NCBI RefSeq assembly: GCF_016862115.1
Contig: NZ_BOMI01000194.1
Coordinates: 1 to 62,156, forward strand
Length of the DNA: 62,156 nucleotides
Direction of reading: 5' to 3'
DNA from: Paractinoplanes deccanensis
Lineage (GTDB): Bacteria > Actinomycetota > Actinomycetes > Mycobacteriales > Micromonosporaceae
The notes beneath the pieces are model-generated. The model was given only the letters and a program-made list of their open reading frames with translations. It was not told the origin of the DNA and ran no database searches. How positions within the stretch are numbered: position 1 is the first letter of the stretch; the number at the start of each line of letters is the position of its first letter. Made by a program: the position numbers and the translations under genes. This document shows, piece by piece, positions 52,251-61,269 of this stretch.

Positions 52251-53045
52251 GTGGAGACGGATCTTCAACTGGCCCAGCGCGCCGCCCTGACCGGCGCGAC
52301 CGTGGCCCTGCCGCACTTCGCCGCCCTCGCCGACCTGCCGCGCGAGCTCAAGGCCGACGGCTCGGTGGTCACGGCCGCCGACCGCGCGGTGGAGGCGGCG
52401 ATCCGCGAGGTGCTCACCGAGGCGCGGCCGGGCGACGCGATCCTGGGCGAGGAGGAGGGCCAGACCGGCGAGGAGGCCCACCGCCGCTGGATCATCGACC
52501 CGATCGACGGCACCGCCCTGTTCGTGGCGGGCGACCCGCGCTGGCTGATCCTCGTCGCCCTGGAGGAGGGCGGCGAGATGGTCGCGGCCGTGGCGGCCCA
52601 CCCGGCGCAGGGCAGCCTCTGGTGGGCGGCGAAGGGCGCGGGCGCGTTCGAGGGCCGCGTCGTCGGCGGCCGGGTCGTGGCCGACACCCCCGTCCACGTG
52701 ACCGCGGAGGGCGCCGACGCCGTGGTGGGCAGCCGCTTCGCCGTGGTGCCCGAGGACTGGGGCAAGGAGCTGGTGGCGCCGGTCAAGGCGCTGACGCCGG
52801 CCCTGGCGTGGCCCATCCACCCCGCCCTGATGATCGCGCGCGGCGACCTGGACGTCGCGGTGCAGACCGGCGGCCAGATCTGGGACTTCGCGGCCACCTC
52901 GCTGATCGTGCGCGAGGCGGGCGGCACCTACAGCCGGGTCGACGGCACCCTGGCCCCGGGACCGGGAGCCTCGGTGTACGCGCGCAGCGAGCCGCTCCGC
53001 GAGGCCGTCCTGGAGCTGGTCGGCGCGGCCGCCGCGACACCTTGA
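52251..53045 (+). CDS. Inositol-monophosphatase-family phosphatase
   Basis: A 264-residue Mg-dependent phosphatase: VVTAADRAVEAAIREVL, LGEEEG, WIIDPIDGTALFVAGDP and IWDFAATSLIVREAGG hold the metal ligands. The family includes inositol, histidinol-phosphate (HisN) and 3'-phosphoadenosine phosphatases; sequence alone does not decide. GTG start assumed. 78 bp downstream of the FHA gene and perhaps co-transcribed. Confidence 0.85.
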   Translation: METDLQLAQRAALTGATVALPHFAALADLPRELKADGSVVTAADRAVEAAIREVLTEARPGDAILGEEEGQTGEEAHRRWIIDPIDGTALFVAGDPRWLILVALEEGGEMVAAVAAHPAQGSLWWAAKGAGAFEGRVVGGRVVADTPVHVTAEGADAVVGSRFAVVPEDWGKELVAPVKALTPALAWPIHPALMIARGDLDVAVQTGGQIWDFAATSLIVREAGGTYSRVDGTLAPGPGASVYARSEPLREAVLELVGAAAATP

Positions 53046-53052
53046 TCGATAC

Positions 53053-53562
53053 GTGGAAGACTTCGATCCCATGACGACGCCGCCGCCGGAGCGCCCCGAG
53101 GGCCCCGGCCTTTTCACGGACTCCCCCGCGCCGGGCACGCCTTACCCGTACGCCGGCCTGCCGCCCTACGAGTCCGAGGCGCCCCGCCGCCGCACCGGCT
53201 ATCTGCCGCTCGCCCTGACCGGTGTCGCCGGCCTGCTGCTCGGCGCCCTCGTCGTCGGGCTCGTCTGGGCCGCGACCGCCTCGTTCGGCAGCGACGACTC
53301 GAACGCCGCCGCCGACGCCCAGGCTTCGTGCGACATCTTCGACCGGCTCCCCGACGCCTGGACCCGCGAGACGTTCGACCTGGCCAACACCAACCGCCTG
53401 GCCGCCGCCTACGCCCTGGCCACCTCCGCCGCCCAGGACGACAAGCGCTACCAGTCGCTGTCGGACGCCGCCCAGCAGGCCCACCAGACGGTGCTGACCT
53501 TCCAGCTGGACGCGGTGGGCGTACGCATTCAGGACGCCCGCAACGAGTGCGCGAAACTCTGA
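53053..53562 (+). CDS. Single-span membrane protein of unknown function
   Basis: About 169 residues: a Pro-rich cytoplasmic start, a span at ~54-75 (LTGVAGLLLGALVVGLVWAA) and an ~85-residue helical extracytoplasmic part with two Cys. GTG at 53053 or ATG at 53071 are both possible. It begins seven bases after the phosphatase stop, so it is probably co-transcribed. Confidence 0.65.
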   Translation: MEDFDPMTTPPPERPEGPGLFTDSPAPGTPYPYAGLPPYESEAPRRRTGYLPLALTGVAGLLLGALVVGLVWAATASFGSDDSNAAADAQASCDIFDRLPDAWTRETFDLANTNRLAAAYALATSAAQDDKRYQSLSDAAQQAHQTVLTFQLDAVGVRIQDARNECAKL

Positions 53563-53606
53563 CCCGGTTCCTTGGTCATCCGGGATCGAGTCGCTTGGAT
53601 GAGCGG

Positions 53607-54098
53607 ATGGAGATCCTGGCGGGCCCGGCGGTCAGCGAGCTGCCGGAGCGGCACAGCGTGGGCATCCGGGTGCGGACCCCGTTCCGCGGCATGTTCGCGG
53701 TGCGCGACGAGCTGATGAGGGAGCTGTACGCCTGGCTCGGCGAGCACGGCGTCGAGCACGGCGTGACCTTCTTCCGGCTGCACGTGGTGGACATGAACGG
53801 CACCATGGAGATCGAGACCGGCGTGGTCACGAAAGCCCCGGTCCGGGGCACGGGGCGGATTGCGGCAGGGGTGCTGCCCGCGGGCCGCTACGCGACGATG
53901 ACGTACGTGGGTCACGGCCGCCGGGCCAACGGCACGCTGATCGACTGGGTCCGCGCCGGCGACGAGGCCCTCGACGTGGAGGAGAACCCCGCGGGCGATC
54001 GCTTCGCGTGCCGGTACGAGGCCTACCTGACCGATCCCCGGGCCGAGCGCATGAAGACCAAGTGGCAGATCGAGCTCGCCATCCGCCTGCGCGACTAA
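53607..54098 (+). CDS. GyrI-like / AraC effector-binding domain protein
   Basis: A 163-residue stand-alone effector-binding domain: VSELPERHSVGIRVRTPFRG, VDMNGTMEIETGVV, VLPAGRYATMTYVGHG. The GyrI-like (SHS2) fold binds small or aromatic ligands. No DNA-binding domain is attached. It overlaps the convergent LysR remnant by four bases. Confidence 0.8.
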   Translation: MEILAGPAVSELPERHSVGIRVRTPFRGMFAVRDELMRELYAWLGEHGVEHGVTFFRLHVVDMNGTMEIETGVVTKAPVRGTGRIAAGVLPAGRYATMTYVGHGRRANGTLIDWVRAGDEALDVEENPAGDRFACRYEAYLTDPRAERMKTKWQIELAIRLRD

Positions 54099-54630
54099 CG
54101 CGCGGCACGGAGGGCGGTCAGGACCGCCGTGATCTCGGGGCGCGGGCTGGCCGGGCGGCGGACCGCGGCCGTGATGCGCCGGGTCACCGGCGGCGACAAT
54201 GGCCGCGTCACCACCCGGTAGCGCGGATCCACGGCCAGGCTCGGCAGCAGCGTGATCGAGCCGCCGCCCTCCACGTGCTGCAACGCCACCATGTAGTTGT
54301 TGAAGCGCCCGATCACCGCCGGCTCGAACCCCGCCTCGCGGCACAGCCTCGTCGACAGGTCCGACATGTAGGACCTGTCGACGTCGAAGATCCACCGCTG
54401 GTCGGCGCAGGCAGCCAACGGCACAGCATCGTGCGCGGTGAGCTGGTGACCGGGCGGCAGCACCAGCACCACCTCATCCGACCCGAGCGGCATCAGATCG
54501 ATCGCCGGGTCGAGCGGATGCCCCACGAAGTCCGTCGTCGTGATGATGACGTCGGCGTCCCCACGGCGCAGCGCCGGCATGCTCTCGTGCGGTTCGAACT
54601 CCAGCAGCATCACAAACGGCATGCGCGCTG
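54095..54630 (-). pseudogene. LysR-family regulator, 5' end lost
   Basis: The frame matches the effector-binding domain of LysR regulators (LLEFEPHESMPALRRGDADV, VVLVLPPGHQLTAHDAVPLA, FNNYMVALQHVEGGGSITLL). Family similarity stops near 54,625; the helix-turn-helix that should precede it is missing and the upstream bases belong to a different, less GC-rich region. The break marks the left border of the right-hand island. Confidence 0.75.
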
Positions 54631-54860
54631 GGAAAACGTGAATCCGTTTGGGCGGTACCCGAACCGCCTTGGCGCTATGAGCCGTGACCTGGGGAAACGT
54701 GCACTTGCTAGTGGAGTGGCCCTGCTCGCGCAGCGACGGCCGAGAGTTCCGCCGCCACGTTGATCGGCCGAGTCTGCCACGCCTGCTGACTACGCCGTTG
54801 ATGCGCGGCCATCCGCGTATCAACGGCCGGCGAGACCTGGTGCGTCGGCGTCATCGGACC

Positions 54861-54930
54861 TTGTTTAATCTAGTCGTCGTCGACGGACTGGCCCGGGCAA
54901 GGGCAAAACCACCCTGGCAGCCGAGTTGAC
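54861..54930 (+). pseudogene. P-loop NTPase/kinase remnant with frameshift
   Basis: One frame reads LFNLVVVDGL, and two bases later another frame continues PGKGKTTLAAEL. Together they form the start of a nucleotide kinase with its Walker A loop. No start or body is left. The rest of the 54,631-55,105 gap shows no gene I can support. Confidence 0.5.
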
Positions 54931-55105
54931 CCCGACCTCGACGCGCGTTAATCCCAAAGAATGCGATCAAGGAGGTTGTCGCGGACGTCGTGTCCGCGGT
55001 GACCGATCGTCGGCTGTGCGCCGGCCTGAACCCGAGGTGGCGTGGAGTAACGATCGGATCGCGGCCATGAGCGGACGCCGGGCGACGCTGGCTAGGATCC
55101 GCGCT

Positions 55106-55579
55106 GTGCGGCTCCCAGACGTCATCCCCATCAAGTACGCGCCCGATTACCGTACCGGCCGCATCGGACGGCATACGAGCGGACAGTTCTTCGCTGACAT
55201 CACCGGCGCCTATCAGGAAGGCGTCAGGCCAGGTCACGACTGGCGGAACCAGCAGCGGATCTACGCGGTGCTCCATCTGTTCGACGAAAGCGGGCACCAC
55301 ACTGGCTCGAACCTCCGGTTCACCGGCGTCAGGGGCGACAGCCCCGCAGCCGTCGAGGCCGCCGAACAGGTCCTGTCGGACTGGCTGGCCGGCCTCGGGG
55401 CGGTCACGAACTGCGATATCGCCATCCGGCCCTTCCGAGTCGACTTCGACAATGTGGTCTTCGGCCTCATCGATGAGACTACCGACGACCCAGACGAGGG
55501 CCACGGCGGGCCATGGGCCGAGCTCTACCCACAGGGACTTGGGTTCCACGAGCCATGGAACGGCGAATACGACACCTAG
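55106..55579 (+). CDS. Hypothetical protein
   Basis: A 157-residue soluble, acidic protein (DVIPIKYAPDYRTGRIGR near the start, GGPWAELYPQGLGFHEPWNG near the end). No family recognised. GTG at 55106 is chosen because a -10-like TAGGAT ends seven bases upstream, suggesting a leaderless transcript; ATG at 55067 is in frame. Trp/His/Asp-rich, with less extreme codon use than the left part of the window. Confidence 0.6.
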   Translation: MRLPDVIPIKYAPDYRTGRIGRHTSGQFFADITGAYQEGVRPGHDWRNQQRIYAVLHLFDESGHHTGSNLRFTGVRGDSPAAVEAAEQVLSDWLAGLGAVTNCDIAIRPFRVDFDNVVFGLIDETTDDPDEGHGGPWAELYPQGLGFHEPWNGEYDT

Positions 55580-55714
55580 GGCGCTGGGATGGCTCCGCCG
55601 CCACCATCGGCTTCACTAGCGCGGCCAGAAGAGAGTGAGCATCTGGCACAATCGGTCACTCACGTTGGCCGCACCGACGATGCGCTCCGGCACGTAATTC
55701 GACATGTTGGTCGA

Positions 55715-56028
55715 ATGCCTTCAGAGAACCGGGCGCGCTGGGTCCACCAAGCCCGTGCTGCCTTGGTCATCGCTGCGACTCGGCGGACCCTTCTCACTTA
55801 CGGTGAGCTCGGTATGGCTTCGGATATGGAAGGTGTCAGCCTCCGGAACCACCTACGGCACGTTCTGGACGATGTCTCCGAGGACTGCCGGCCAGAGGCG
55901 AGGACTGCTCGCTCGCGGCCCTCGTGGTCAACAAGGAGACAGGCGAGCCGGGTGCCGGCTGGTCCAACGGGACTCGAGACTGGCCACAAGAAGTCCGTCG
56001 AGTCTTCCAAACCTGGACGGCCAAGTAG
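55715..56028 (+). pseudogene. Small hypothetical gene disrupted by a 20-bp duplication
   Basis: The first frame (MPSENRARWVHQARAALV, TLLTYGELGMASDMEGVSLR, VLDDVSEDC) continues in another frame as SLAALVVNKETGEPGAGW and ends VRRVFQTWTAK. The sequence GAGGACTGC occurs at 55880 and again at 55900; deleting the 20 bp between copy starts joins the halves without a missing residue. The TYGEL...LVVNKxTGxPG pattern is found in small proteins and domains near restriction or HNH genes, but I cannot assign a function. Confidence 0.65.
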
Positions 56029-56267
56029 CCGACACTGGCCACTGGCTACTCCAGGCCTTCAGGCCGAAGGCCTGGAGTAGAAGCGACACACGCCTTATCT
56101 GCGGCAGATCCGTGCACTGATCATGGGTGGTTGAGAACCGCCGATAAAACCCCGTTGCGGACCGACACCTTCGGCGGACGATCCGCGTCCGACCATCAGG
56201 CGAGCGAGCCGAAGCTGGGAAGCAAGGCCGAGCTCGGCAGTCATACGACGGACAGGTGGATTTACGC

Positions 56268-57010
56268 GATGCCGGATCTGAACCCGCGAACGACGCTAAT
56301 CGCGTCTGGGACGATCCGCGGCCTCCTGGAGCTCACCGACCTGATACGGGCAGGGCCACTGTATCTGTTCCCCGAACCAGACCACATCGGGTTCGACGTC
56401 GAACGAGACGTGGCAGAGAGAACTGCCGCTGACTGTCAACAAACTCGTACGGAGTTGATCCACCCGTTCACGGGGCTGCACCCGGCCCAGTTCCACCGGC
56501 TCGTACGGCTGGTCGCCCGCCGTGGCGGCGACGCGATAGCCGACGGCCGGCCAGGACGCTCGTGGGCGCTGACCCTGCCGGAGCGGGTCTTGCTAATGGC
56601 CGTGTACTGGCGCACGAACCAGACTATGCGCCAGATCGGCCCGCCGTTCGGAGTCTCGCACTCCGCCGCGCACCGCCTGATCGACACCCTCGGACCGCTG
56701 CTTGCCCTCGCGCCGGCGCGCCGCCGCCCGACAGGCTAGGCCGCGATCGTCGGCGGCACCCTGATCCCGACCCGCGGCCACCGCCTGGCCACGCAGAGCA
56801 AAGCTACCGCTACTCAGCGAACCTGCAAGTCGCCATCGACGCCAACACCCAACTGGTCATCGCCTTGGGCGACCCGCAGCCCCGGCAACCGCAACGACAC
56901 GATCGTCTACCGCATCAGCGGCATCAACCAGCAGCTGGCGGCCGTGAAGTGATGGCCGACGGCGGCTACCGCGACGGCAGCGAGGCGCCGCCGGCTGACA
57001 TTGCCGGATC
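56268..57010 (+). pseudogene. Decayed IS5-type transposase
   Basis: The frame FTGLHPAQFHRLVRLVARRG, WALTLPERVLLMAVYWRTN, FGVSHSAAHRLIDTLGPLLA is the helix-turn-helix part of IS5-group DDE transposases. A TAG interrupts it at 56737. It then goes on as AAIVGGTLIPTRGHRLATQS, where the expected catalytic Asp (IVDGT) is Gly, and shifts frame to YRYSANLQVAIDANTQLVIA, back again, and once more to MADGGYRDG. At least one stop and three frameshifts make it inactive. Terminal inverted repeats were not found. Confidence 0.8.
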
Positions 57011-57235
57011 TCGTCCCCGTGTTACCTGAGGCCAATACCGACCAGGCCGAGGCGGTGATCAGTATTAGTCTCTGAGCAAGGCTACCTGTACGCACCGTCC
57101 TCCGTGCTGCACTGCATGAACGCTGCGACGCTTGGCTTCTCCACACCATTCGAGAAATGCGACCACTTGGCGTTTGCGGAGGATTACCTCAGACTGATGC
57201 CAGTATGTCCGTCGTCCGCTAGGAGACGCGGGATC

Positions 57236-57697
57236 ATGGCCAAAGATCATGACGAACAGTTCACGCCCGACCGAAATTGGCGCGTTCAAATCAGCGCGTG
57301 GAAAACTAGCGCGCTAGTTTGGCATGAAGTTGGCGGCAGCATTCTAGTCGACAAGTGGACCGCCGGCAAGTGGCTAAAGACCCCCGAGGCAACCATACAT
57401 CTACAGGTTTACCTCGTCGGACTCACGCCCGATCGCGTTTTCCTAGTGCATGAGCACACTGCGGATCGAGCGGGATACCGCGATTGGCGTGAAAAGTCAT
57501 GGGGCTTAGTGATCACTTTCGGAGTTGTGGATTTCGGTCAGCCGATAGGCCCCGGTGCATCGCTTCCAGTCGGCGGTATCAATCTGCCCAGCTCAAGGGA
57601 GTCCGTAAGGGGTGTTCGCGCCCGCGGAGATGTTGTGATCCCAGGTTACAGCAGGATCGTATTCCCCGAAGTCTGCTCCGGAGACTTCTGTAAGTGA
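57236..57697 (+). CDS. Hypothetical protein
   Basis: A 153-residue protein starting MAKDHDEQFTPDRNWRVQIS and ending VFPEVCSGDFCK; it contains hydrophobic beta-like strands (IHLQVYLVGLTPDRVFLVHE) but no signal peptide. No family recognised. AGGAGA lies ten bases upstream of the ATG. Base composition is visibly less GC-rich than the core genes, consistent with transfer. Confidence 0.55.
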   Translation: MAKDHDEQFTPDRNWRVQISAWKTSALVWHEVGGSILVDKWTAGKWLKTPEATIHLQVYLVGLTPDRVFLVHEHTADRAGYRDWREKSWGLVITFGVVDFGQPIGPGASLPVGGINLPSSRESVRGVRARGDVVIPGYSRIVFPEVCSGDFCK

Positions 57698-58055
57698 TCG
57701 CCGTGCAAATTTCCTGCCAAGGCGCGGACGCCGGCGTCCTGGCAGGGCTTGGTGATTGTGACGGCATTGAATGGACCCACTTGGGCGGGCGTGATTGGCC
57801 CCGGCGCTCGGGCGTTGGTGTCCCGATTCCGGAGAGGCCGCTGCAGTTGTCTAGTCACACCTCTGGATGCTGGTGACGGGCGAATCCGGCCCCAGGTGTG
57901 GCCAGGCCCTCAGACAGACCGCTCGCCTGCTTGGAGGTGGGCGGGGACACGAGAAGGTGAAAGCCTGATAGAGGAAACCTGCTCGCCTGTTGCGGACAGT
58001 GCTGTGGTGTCACGGTGGTGGAAGGAGAAGGAACCGACCAGCTAGTGAGGTTTCG
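57698..58055. other. Gap without a supported gene
   Basis: About 360 bp of mixed composition between two small hypothetical genes. The short frames show no coding bias or motif. The segment near 57,950 (GAGAAGGTGAAAGCCTGAT) faintly recalls group II intron domains, but I cannot support that. Confidence 0.35.
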
Positions 58056-58259
58056 ATGGAGTCCGGCGATTTAGACGAGCACGAACTGCTGCTAATGGTG
58101 CTGGAAATTTGTGAGAAGTTCTTCGCACGCGCGGGCCAGTCAACGCTCCATGACGTTGATGCATTGCTGATCGCTTACGGCATCACTGGAGGGCCTGGCT
58201 GGCTGATCGACATGCTTGCTCTCAGCCGCGTGCAGCTGACCCGACCAGGTAATCCGTAG
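58056..58259 (+). CDS. Small hypothetical protein
   Basis: A 67-residue acidic, helical-looking protein (DEHELLLMVLEICEKFFARA, then IAYGITGGPGWLIDMLAL). GTGAGG seven bases upstream of the ATG supports translation. No family recognised. Confidence 0.45.
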   Translation: MESGDLDEHELLLMVLEICEKFFARAGQSTLHDVDALLIAYGITGGPGWLIDMLALSRVQLTRPGNP

Positions 58260-58338
58260 GTATGCGTCTTGGAGGACGGGATGTGAACGGCGGCGGCGAT
58301 GCGGCGGCAGCCGTCTGACCGTCAAGATGGTCGAGGGG

Positions 58339-58794
58339 TCAGACACCGATGTGCAGGTGGTCTGCGTGACGTGAGTTGGCGGCATCTTCGTCACGAAAGC
58401 CAGTTCGGTTTCCTTCTCCGAGTGCTTGGTGCCAGGCAGCCGGGCCCATGACGACCCGCGCCCGCCGTGCGGTTGGGAGCGACATCAGCAGGTGGCCTAC
58501 TGAGATCAGCGGACCTGCGGTGTTGTGATCGCGAACGGTAAGCCCGTCGATCATGTCAAGGTCGGCAGCCTCGTGGAAATAGTGGTCGTTTCGTCGGCCC
58601 CCTGGGGTCACTGGGCCGAGCGGATGGCCGGTCTTGATCAGGCGAACTGATATCTGGTGATGCTCTACCAGGAGTTCCAAGATGTCTCGGAGCCTGTGGT
58701 CCAATTGCCCGTCGATGAGGTCCTGACGCGCGGCTTCCGACAGGAGCAGATTCGGGCTCTCGATCAACACCGCGGACCTCTCCAAGGTTTGCAC
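58339..58794 (-). CDS. M15-like zinc-peptidase-fold domain protein, possibly truncated
   Basis: About 151 residues: ESPNLLLSEAARQDLIDGQL, ISVRLIKTGHPLGP, RRNDHYFHEAADLDMIDG and the C-terminal ADHLHIGV. The K-TGH, (N)HY...A.D and D-H-x-HIG motifs are those of a common actinobacterial M15/DD-carboxypeptidase-like domain, usually NHYYGRAVDI and DHIHVGF. The His/Asp ligands are mostly kept. The frame stays open upstream of the GTG start for ~20 codons, so the gene may have been cut by the adjacent IS21 remnant. Confidence 0.55.
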   Translation of the reverse strand: MQTLERSAVLIESPNLLLSEAARQDLIDGQLDHRLRDILELLVEHHQISVRLIKTGHPLGPVTPGGRRNDHYFHEAADLDMIDGLTVRDHNTAGPLISVGHLLMSLPTARRARVVMGPAAWHQALGEGNRTGFRDEDAANSRHADHLHIGV

Positions 58795-58942
58795 TGCCCT
58801 CTCAGCACTCTCGCAGTCCTGGCCACGAGGCCCATCTTGACACGGCCTGCATCCGCAATTGAGGGTGGAGGACTGGTGGTTCGTCTTGGTCTGGCCTCGT
58901 GGCGTGCGAGTGAAGGCGCCGTTGGCAGCTGCTCGGGGGCGA

Positions 58943-59496
58943 TCAGCTGCGGCCGTCTGGTTGCTGGATGATCTGGGTTCGGGTGCGGGCGAGGCGGTAG
59001 GAGTCCGTGCCGCTTTGGATGATGTTGCCGCCGAAGGTAAGACGGTCGACGATCGCGGCGCAGAGCCTTGGATCGGTGAAAGTCTTGGTCCATCCGGAGA
59101 ACGCTTCGTTGGACGCGATGGCGACAGAAGCTTTCTCCTCGCGTTCGGTGAGGACCTGGAAGAGGAGTTCGGCGCCGCGTCGGTCGAGTTCCATGTAACC
59201 GAGTTCGTCGATGCAAAGAAGGTCGACCCGGCCGTAGCGGGCGATCGTCTTGGTTAGTTGCTTGTCATCAGCAGCCTCGACCAGTTCGTTCACCAGCTTC
59301 GCGGCCATCACGTAGCGGACTCGGTAGCCTGTCATCGCGGCCGCGGCGCCCAGTCCGATGAGTAGGTGGCTCTTGCCAGTACCGGAGTCGCCGATCAGGA
59401 GAGCGGTTCACCGTTGCGGACCCAGGTGCAGTTGGTCAGCGTGTGGATCATGGCGGGGTTGAAGGTCGGGTTGGCGTCGAAGTCGAAGTCCTGCAG
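58943..59496 (-). pseudogene. IS21-family istB, 5'-truncated and frameshifted
   Basis: Helper ATPase of IS21 transposition. The frame FDFDANPTFNPAMIHTL, TNCTWVRNGEPL ends at a TGA and continues one base out of phase as LLIGDSGTGKSHLLIGLGAA (Walker A), VDLLCIDELGYMELDRRGAE (Walker B), to the natural C-terminus. One missing base near 59,403 explains the shift. The first ~60 residues are absent, and no istA is visible. Confidence 0.85.
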
Positions 59497-59500
59497 GAGG

Positions 59501-59521
59501 CAATTACCGCGCCGGTAATTG
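59501..59521. repeat. Palindrome CAATTACCG-CGC-CGGTAATTG
   Basis: Perfect 9-bp arms with a three-base centre, directly abutting the broken end of istB. It may be a junction or insertion scar, or a recombinase or repressor site. Confidence 0.6.
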
Positions 59522-59743
59522 TCGATGGCGGTTGAAGTCCGTCCGATTGACGACGTTCGGGTTCCAGAGCGCCGACTCGCTGCCTAGCGCAAACACAAAT
59601 TTCCCGCACGAACGCAACTCAGTCCCCAGAACCTGAGAGTCGCTGAGCGTAATACAGTGCAGCCGGAAGCATGCCGGGTCGAACTCAAACGTATAAGACG
59701 AGCGGTCAGCTGTGTCGCCAACGTTAGTACACCCATGGAGACG
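59504..59743 (-). pseudogene. Gene fragment without a start codon
   Basis: A 79-codon frame bounded by TAG and TAA has protein-like composition (TADRSSYTFEFDPACFRLHC, LRSCGKFVFALGSESALWNP) but no ATG, GTG or TTG. It looks like the tail of a gene cut off from its start. Family not recognised; its TAA lies in the palindrome. Confidence 0.35.
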
Positions 59744-59866
59744 CTACTCAGCACCCGCGCTGATACAGTATAGATACCACATGTACTCAGTCTGCAATCC
59801 AGCAGTCAACACGACAGAAGATGCGGGGAAGCAGGTTTGTGAGAGCCGGGAAGGATGCAACAAGAA

Positions 59867-60901
59867 TCAATACCGACTACTTTCCTTCATCCTAAGGATG
59901 TCCTTGTATAAGGACCGAGTGCGGCCCGCCAAACCTGCCCAACCCCATAATTGGCCGCTTGCAAAATAGGCGACGGTACGGCCATTGGGGGTTTCGTGTT
60001 CGATTTGTATCCACAAGTTGGCGAAATCGGCTCCAGCCTTACCAAGCTTAACTCGTCGAATGTCTTCAGCGAAGATAACCATTTCAAGCGGCTCATACCA
60101 AATATAGTCGCGCCCGAGAATCAATTCTCCTGTAGTCTCCCGGGCTCCAGCGAGATTCTTGAAGGTGAACGCCGGGGCGGCACTGAGGTACCAGACCGAC
60201 CGGTACATTTTATCCAATTGGCTGCCGACGGCAGAATGCCGCGCAGGAACCACAACGTCGCAGATCATCGGCCACTCACGGCGGAGAAGATCTTCCAGCT
60301 GCCTGGTCGGTATACAGAATGCCCGCCGCGCAGCTATATCACAGTCCTCTTGAGCTACTAAGCCCACAACGCCCGACAGATCCTCATCCCAGACGGCTGT
60401 CCCGCTGAATCCCGCTTCAATTCGAGCCCCCGTAGACTTTATATCTTCCATGGCAACCAAGCCACTAGGTTCCGGGCGCAACAGGCGGCCAGACGCTTGG
60501 CGGCCACTGTATCCTCTCGGAAATCCATAGCACCAAAACTCGTGGCGATTGAGATCCGAAGTCTTGATAAGGGCTATCGGCCGTGCGCCAGCCGGAGCAG
60601 GTTCTAGTAGTTCTAGGATCGCCAAATCGCCAGCGCCAGATTCACGGTACGGCACCCATGCGGTCACTCGCGCCGGACGGTAATCGGATGATGTGATGAA
60701 CGGAAAAGACAGCTGAACGATGTGCCGCGTATCCGGTGCATCATCGGCGTTTGCGCTACGTCCGAGACAACTATTCACCACATGGGCGCATGTAAGGATG
60801 TGCGTTCGGGTCAGAAGCGTACCTGCACCTTGAGGACCCCCGGTGTGATCATCTCCTACAGCTGCAAGGGCACTCCCTAATTCCTCCTCAATTCGAACCA
60901 T
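59867..60901 (-). CDS. Trypsin-like serine protease of a Trypco module
   Basis: A 344-residue cytoplasmic protein (no signal peptide). The S1 triad is visible: His40 in LTCAHVV, Asp92 in GDLAILEL and Ser166 in GFSGTAVWD. Residues ~215-344 form a separate domain with alternating strands (LILGRDYIWYEPLEMVIFAE, FANLWIQIEHETPNGRTVAY) that may be PH-like. It overlaps the 3' end of the Trypco1-type gene; ATG at 60901 has GAGGA eight bases upstream. Trypsin/Trypco pairs are known from predicted bacterial conflict systems. Presumably held inactive until a trigger; that is inference. Confidence 0.75.
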   Translation of the reverse strand: MVRIEEELGSALAAVGDDHTGGPQGAGTLLTRTHILTCAHVVNSCLGRSANADDAPDTRHIVQLSFPFITSSDYRPARVTAWVPYRESGAGDLAILELLEPAPAGARPIALIKTSDLNRHEFWCYGFPRGYSGRQASGRLLRPEPSGLVAMEDIKSTGARIEAGFSGTAVWDEDLSGVVGLVAQEDCDIAARRAFCIPTRQLEDLLRREWPMICDVVVPARHSAVGSQLDKMYRSVWYLSAAPAFTFKNLAGARETTGELILGRDYIWYEPLEMVIFAEDIRRVKLGKAGADFANLWIQIEHETPNGRTVAYFASGQLWGWAGLAGRTRSLYKDILRMKESSRY

Positions 60902-61232
60902 GGCTTGAATCCTCGTCACCACGCGACCACTTACAGGTAAGCTTGAAGTGGGCGTCCGTAGTTCCTGATGCGATTACTACACCGGCAGCCAGGGTGAGCT
61001 TCACTCCGAATTCGACCGTCATTTCCTCCGGACTTAGGTCACTCACGGCGGATTTTAGGGCGCCGACTGCGGGGCGTACAACCTCGGCGATCTGCTCGAG
61101 TCGCTTGCCCGTCTCGGCCACAAGCGCATCGCCGCGTCGCGAAGCCAGCGCCGTGCCGCGTAGTGTGTCGCCTTCCGCCAATTCGAAAATGACGGACATG
61201 CCGTCTTCTACCTGAAATTCTACCAATTCCAT
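60888..61232 (-). CDS. Trypco1 (CU044_2847-type) protein
   Basis: A 114-residue protein beginning MELVEFQVEDGMSVIFELAE with a helical middle (RLEQIAEVVRPAVGALKSAV) and the signature MTVEFGVKLTLAAGVVIASG, TDAHFKLTCKW. This is the trypsin-co-occurring domain 1 family, named for its repeated linkage to trypsin-like proteases. AGGAGGTG lies six bases upstream of the ATG. It overlaps the protease start, so both are made together, likely as sensor or inhibitor and effector. Confidence 0.75.
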   Translation of the reverse strand: MELVEFQVEDGMSVIFELAEGDTLRGTALASRRGDALVAETGKRLEQIAEVVRPAVGALKSAVSDLSPEEMTVEFGVKLTLAAGVVIASGTTDAHFKLTCKWSRGDEDSSHGSN

Positions 61233-61269
61233 CGCGACACCTCCTGGTGATCTTGCAAAGCCGATCGCC

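Noticed and set aside
54641..55105. Additional small genes in the island border
   Set aside because: Frames are short, lack ribosome sites, and only the P-loop fragment shows recognisable protein sequence.
57880..58055. Possible group II intron fragment
   Set aside because: A few intron-like words only; no domain V hairpin, no boundary motifs and no reverse transcriptase.
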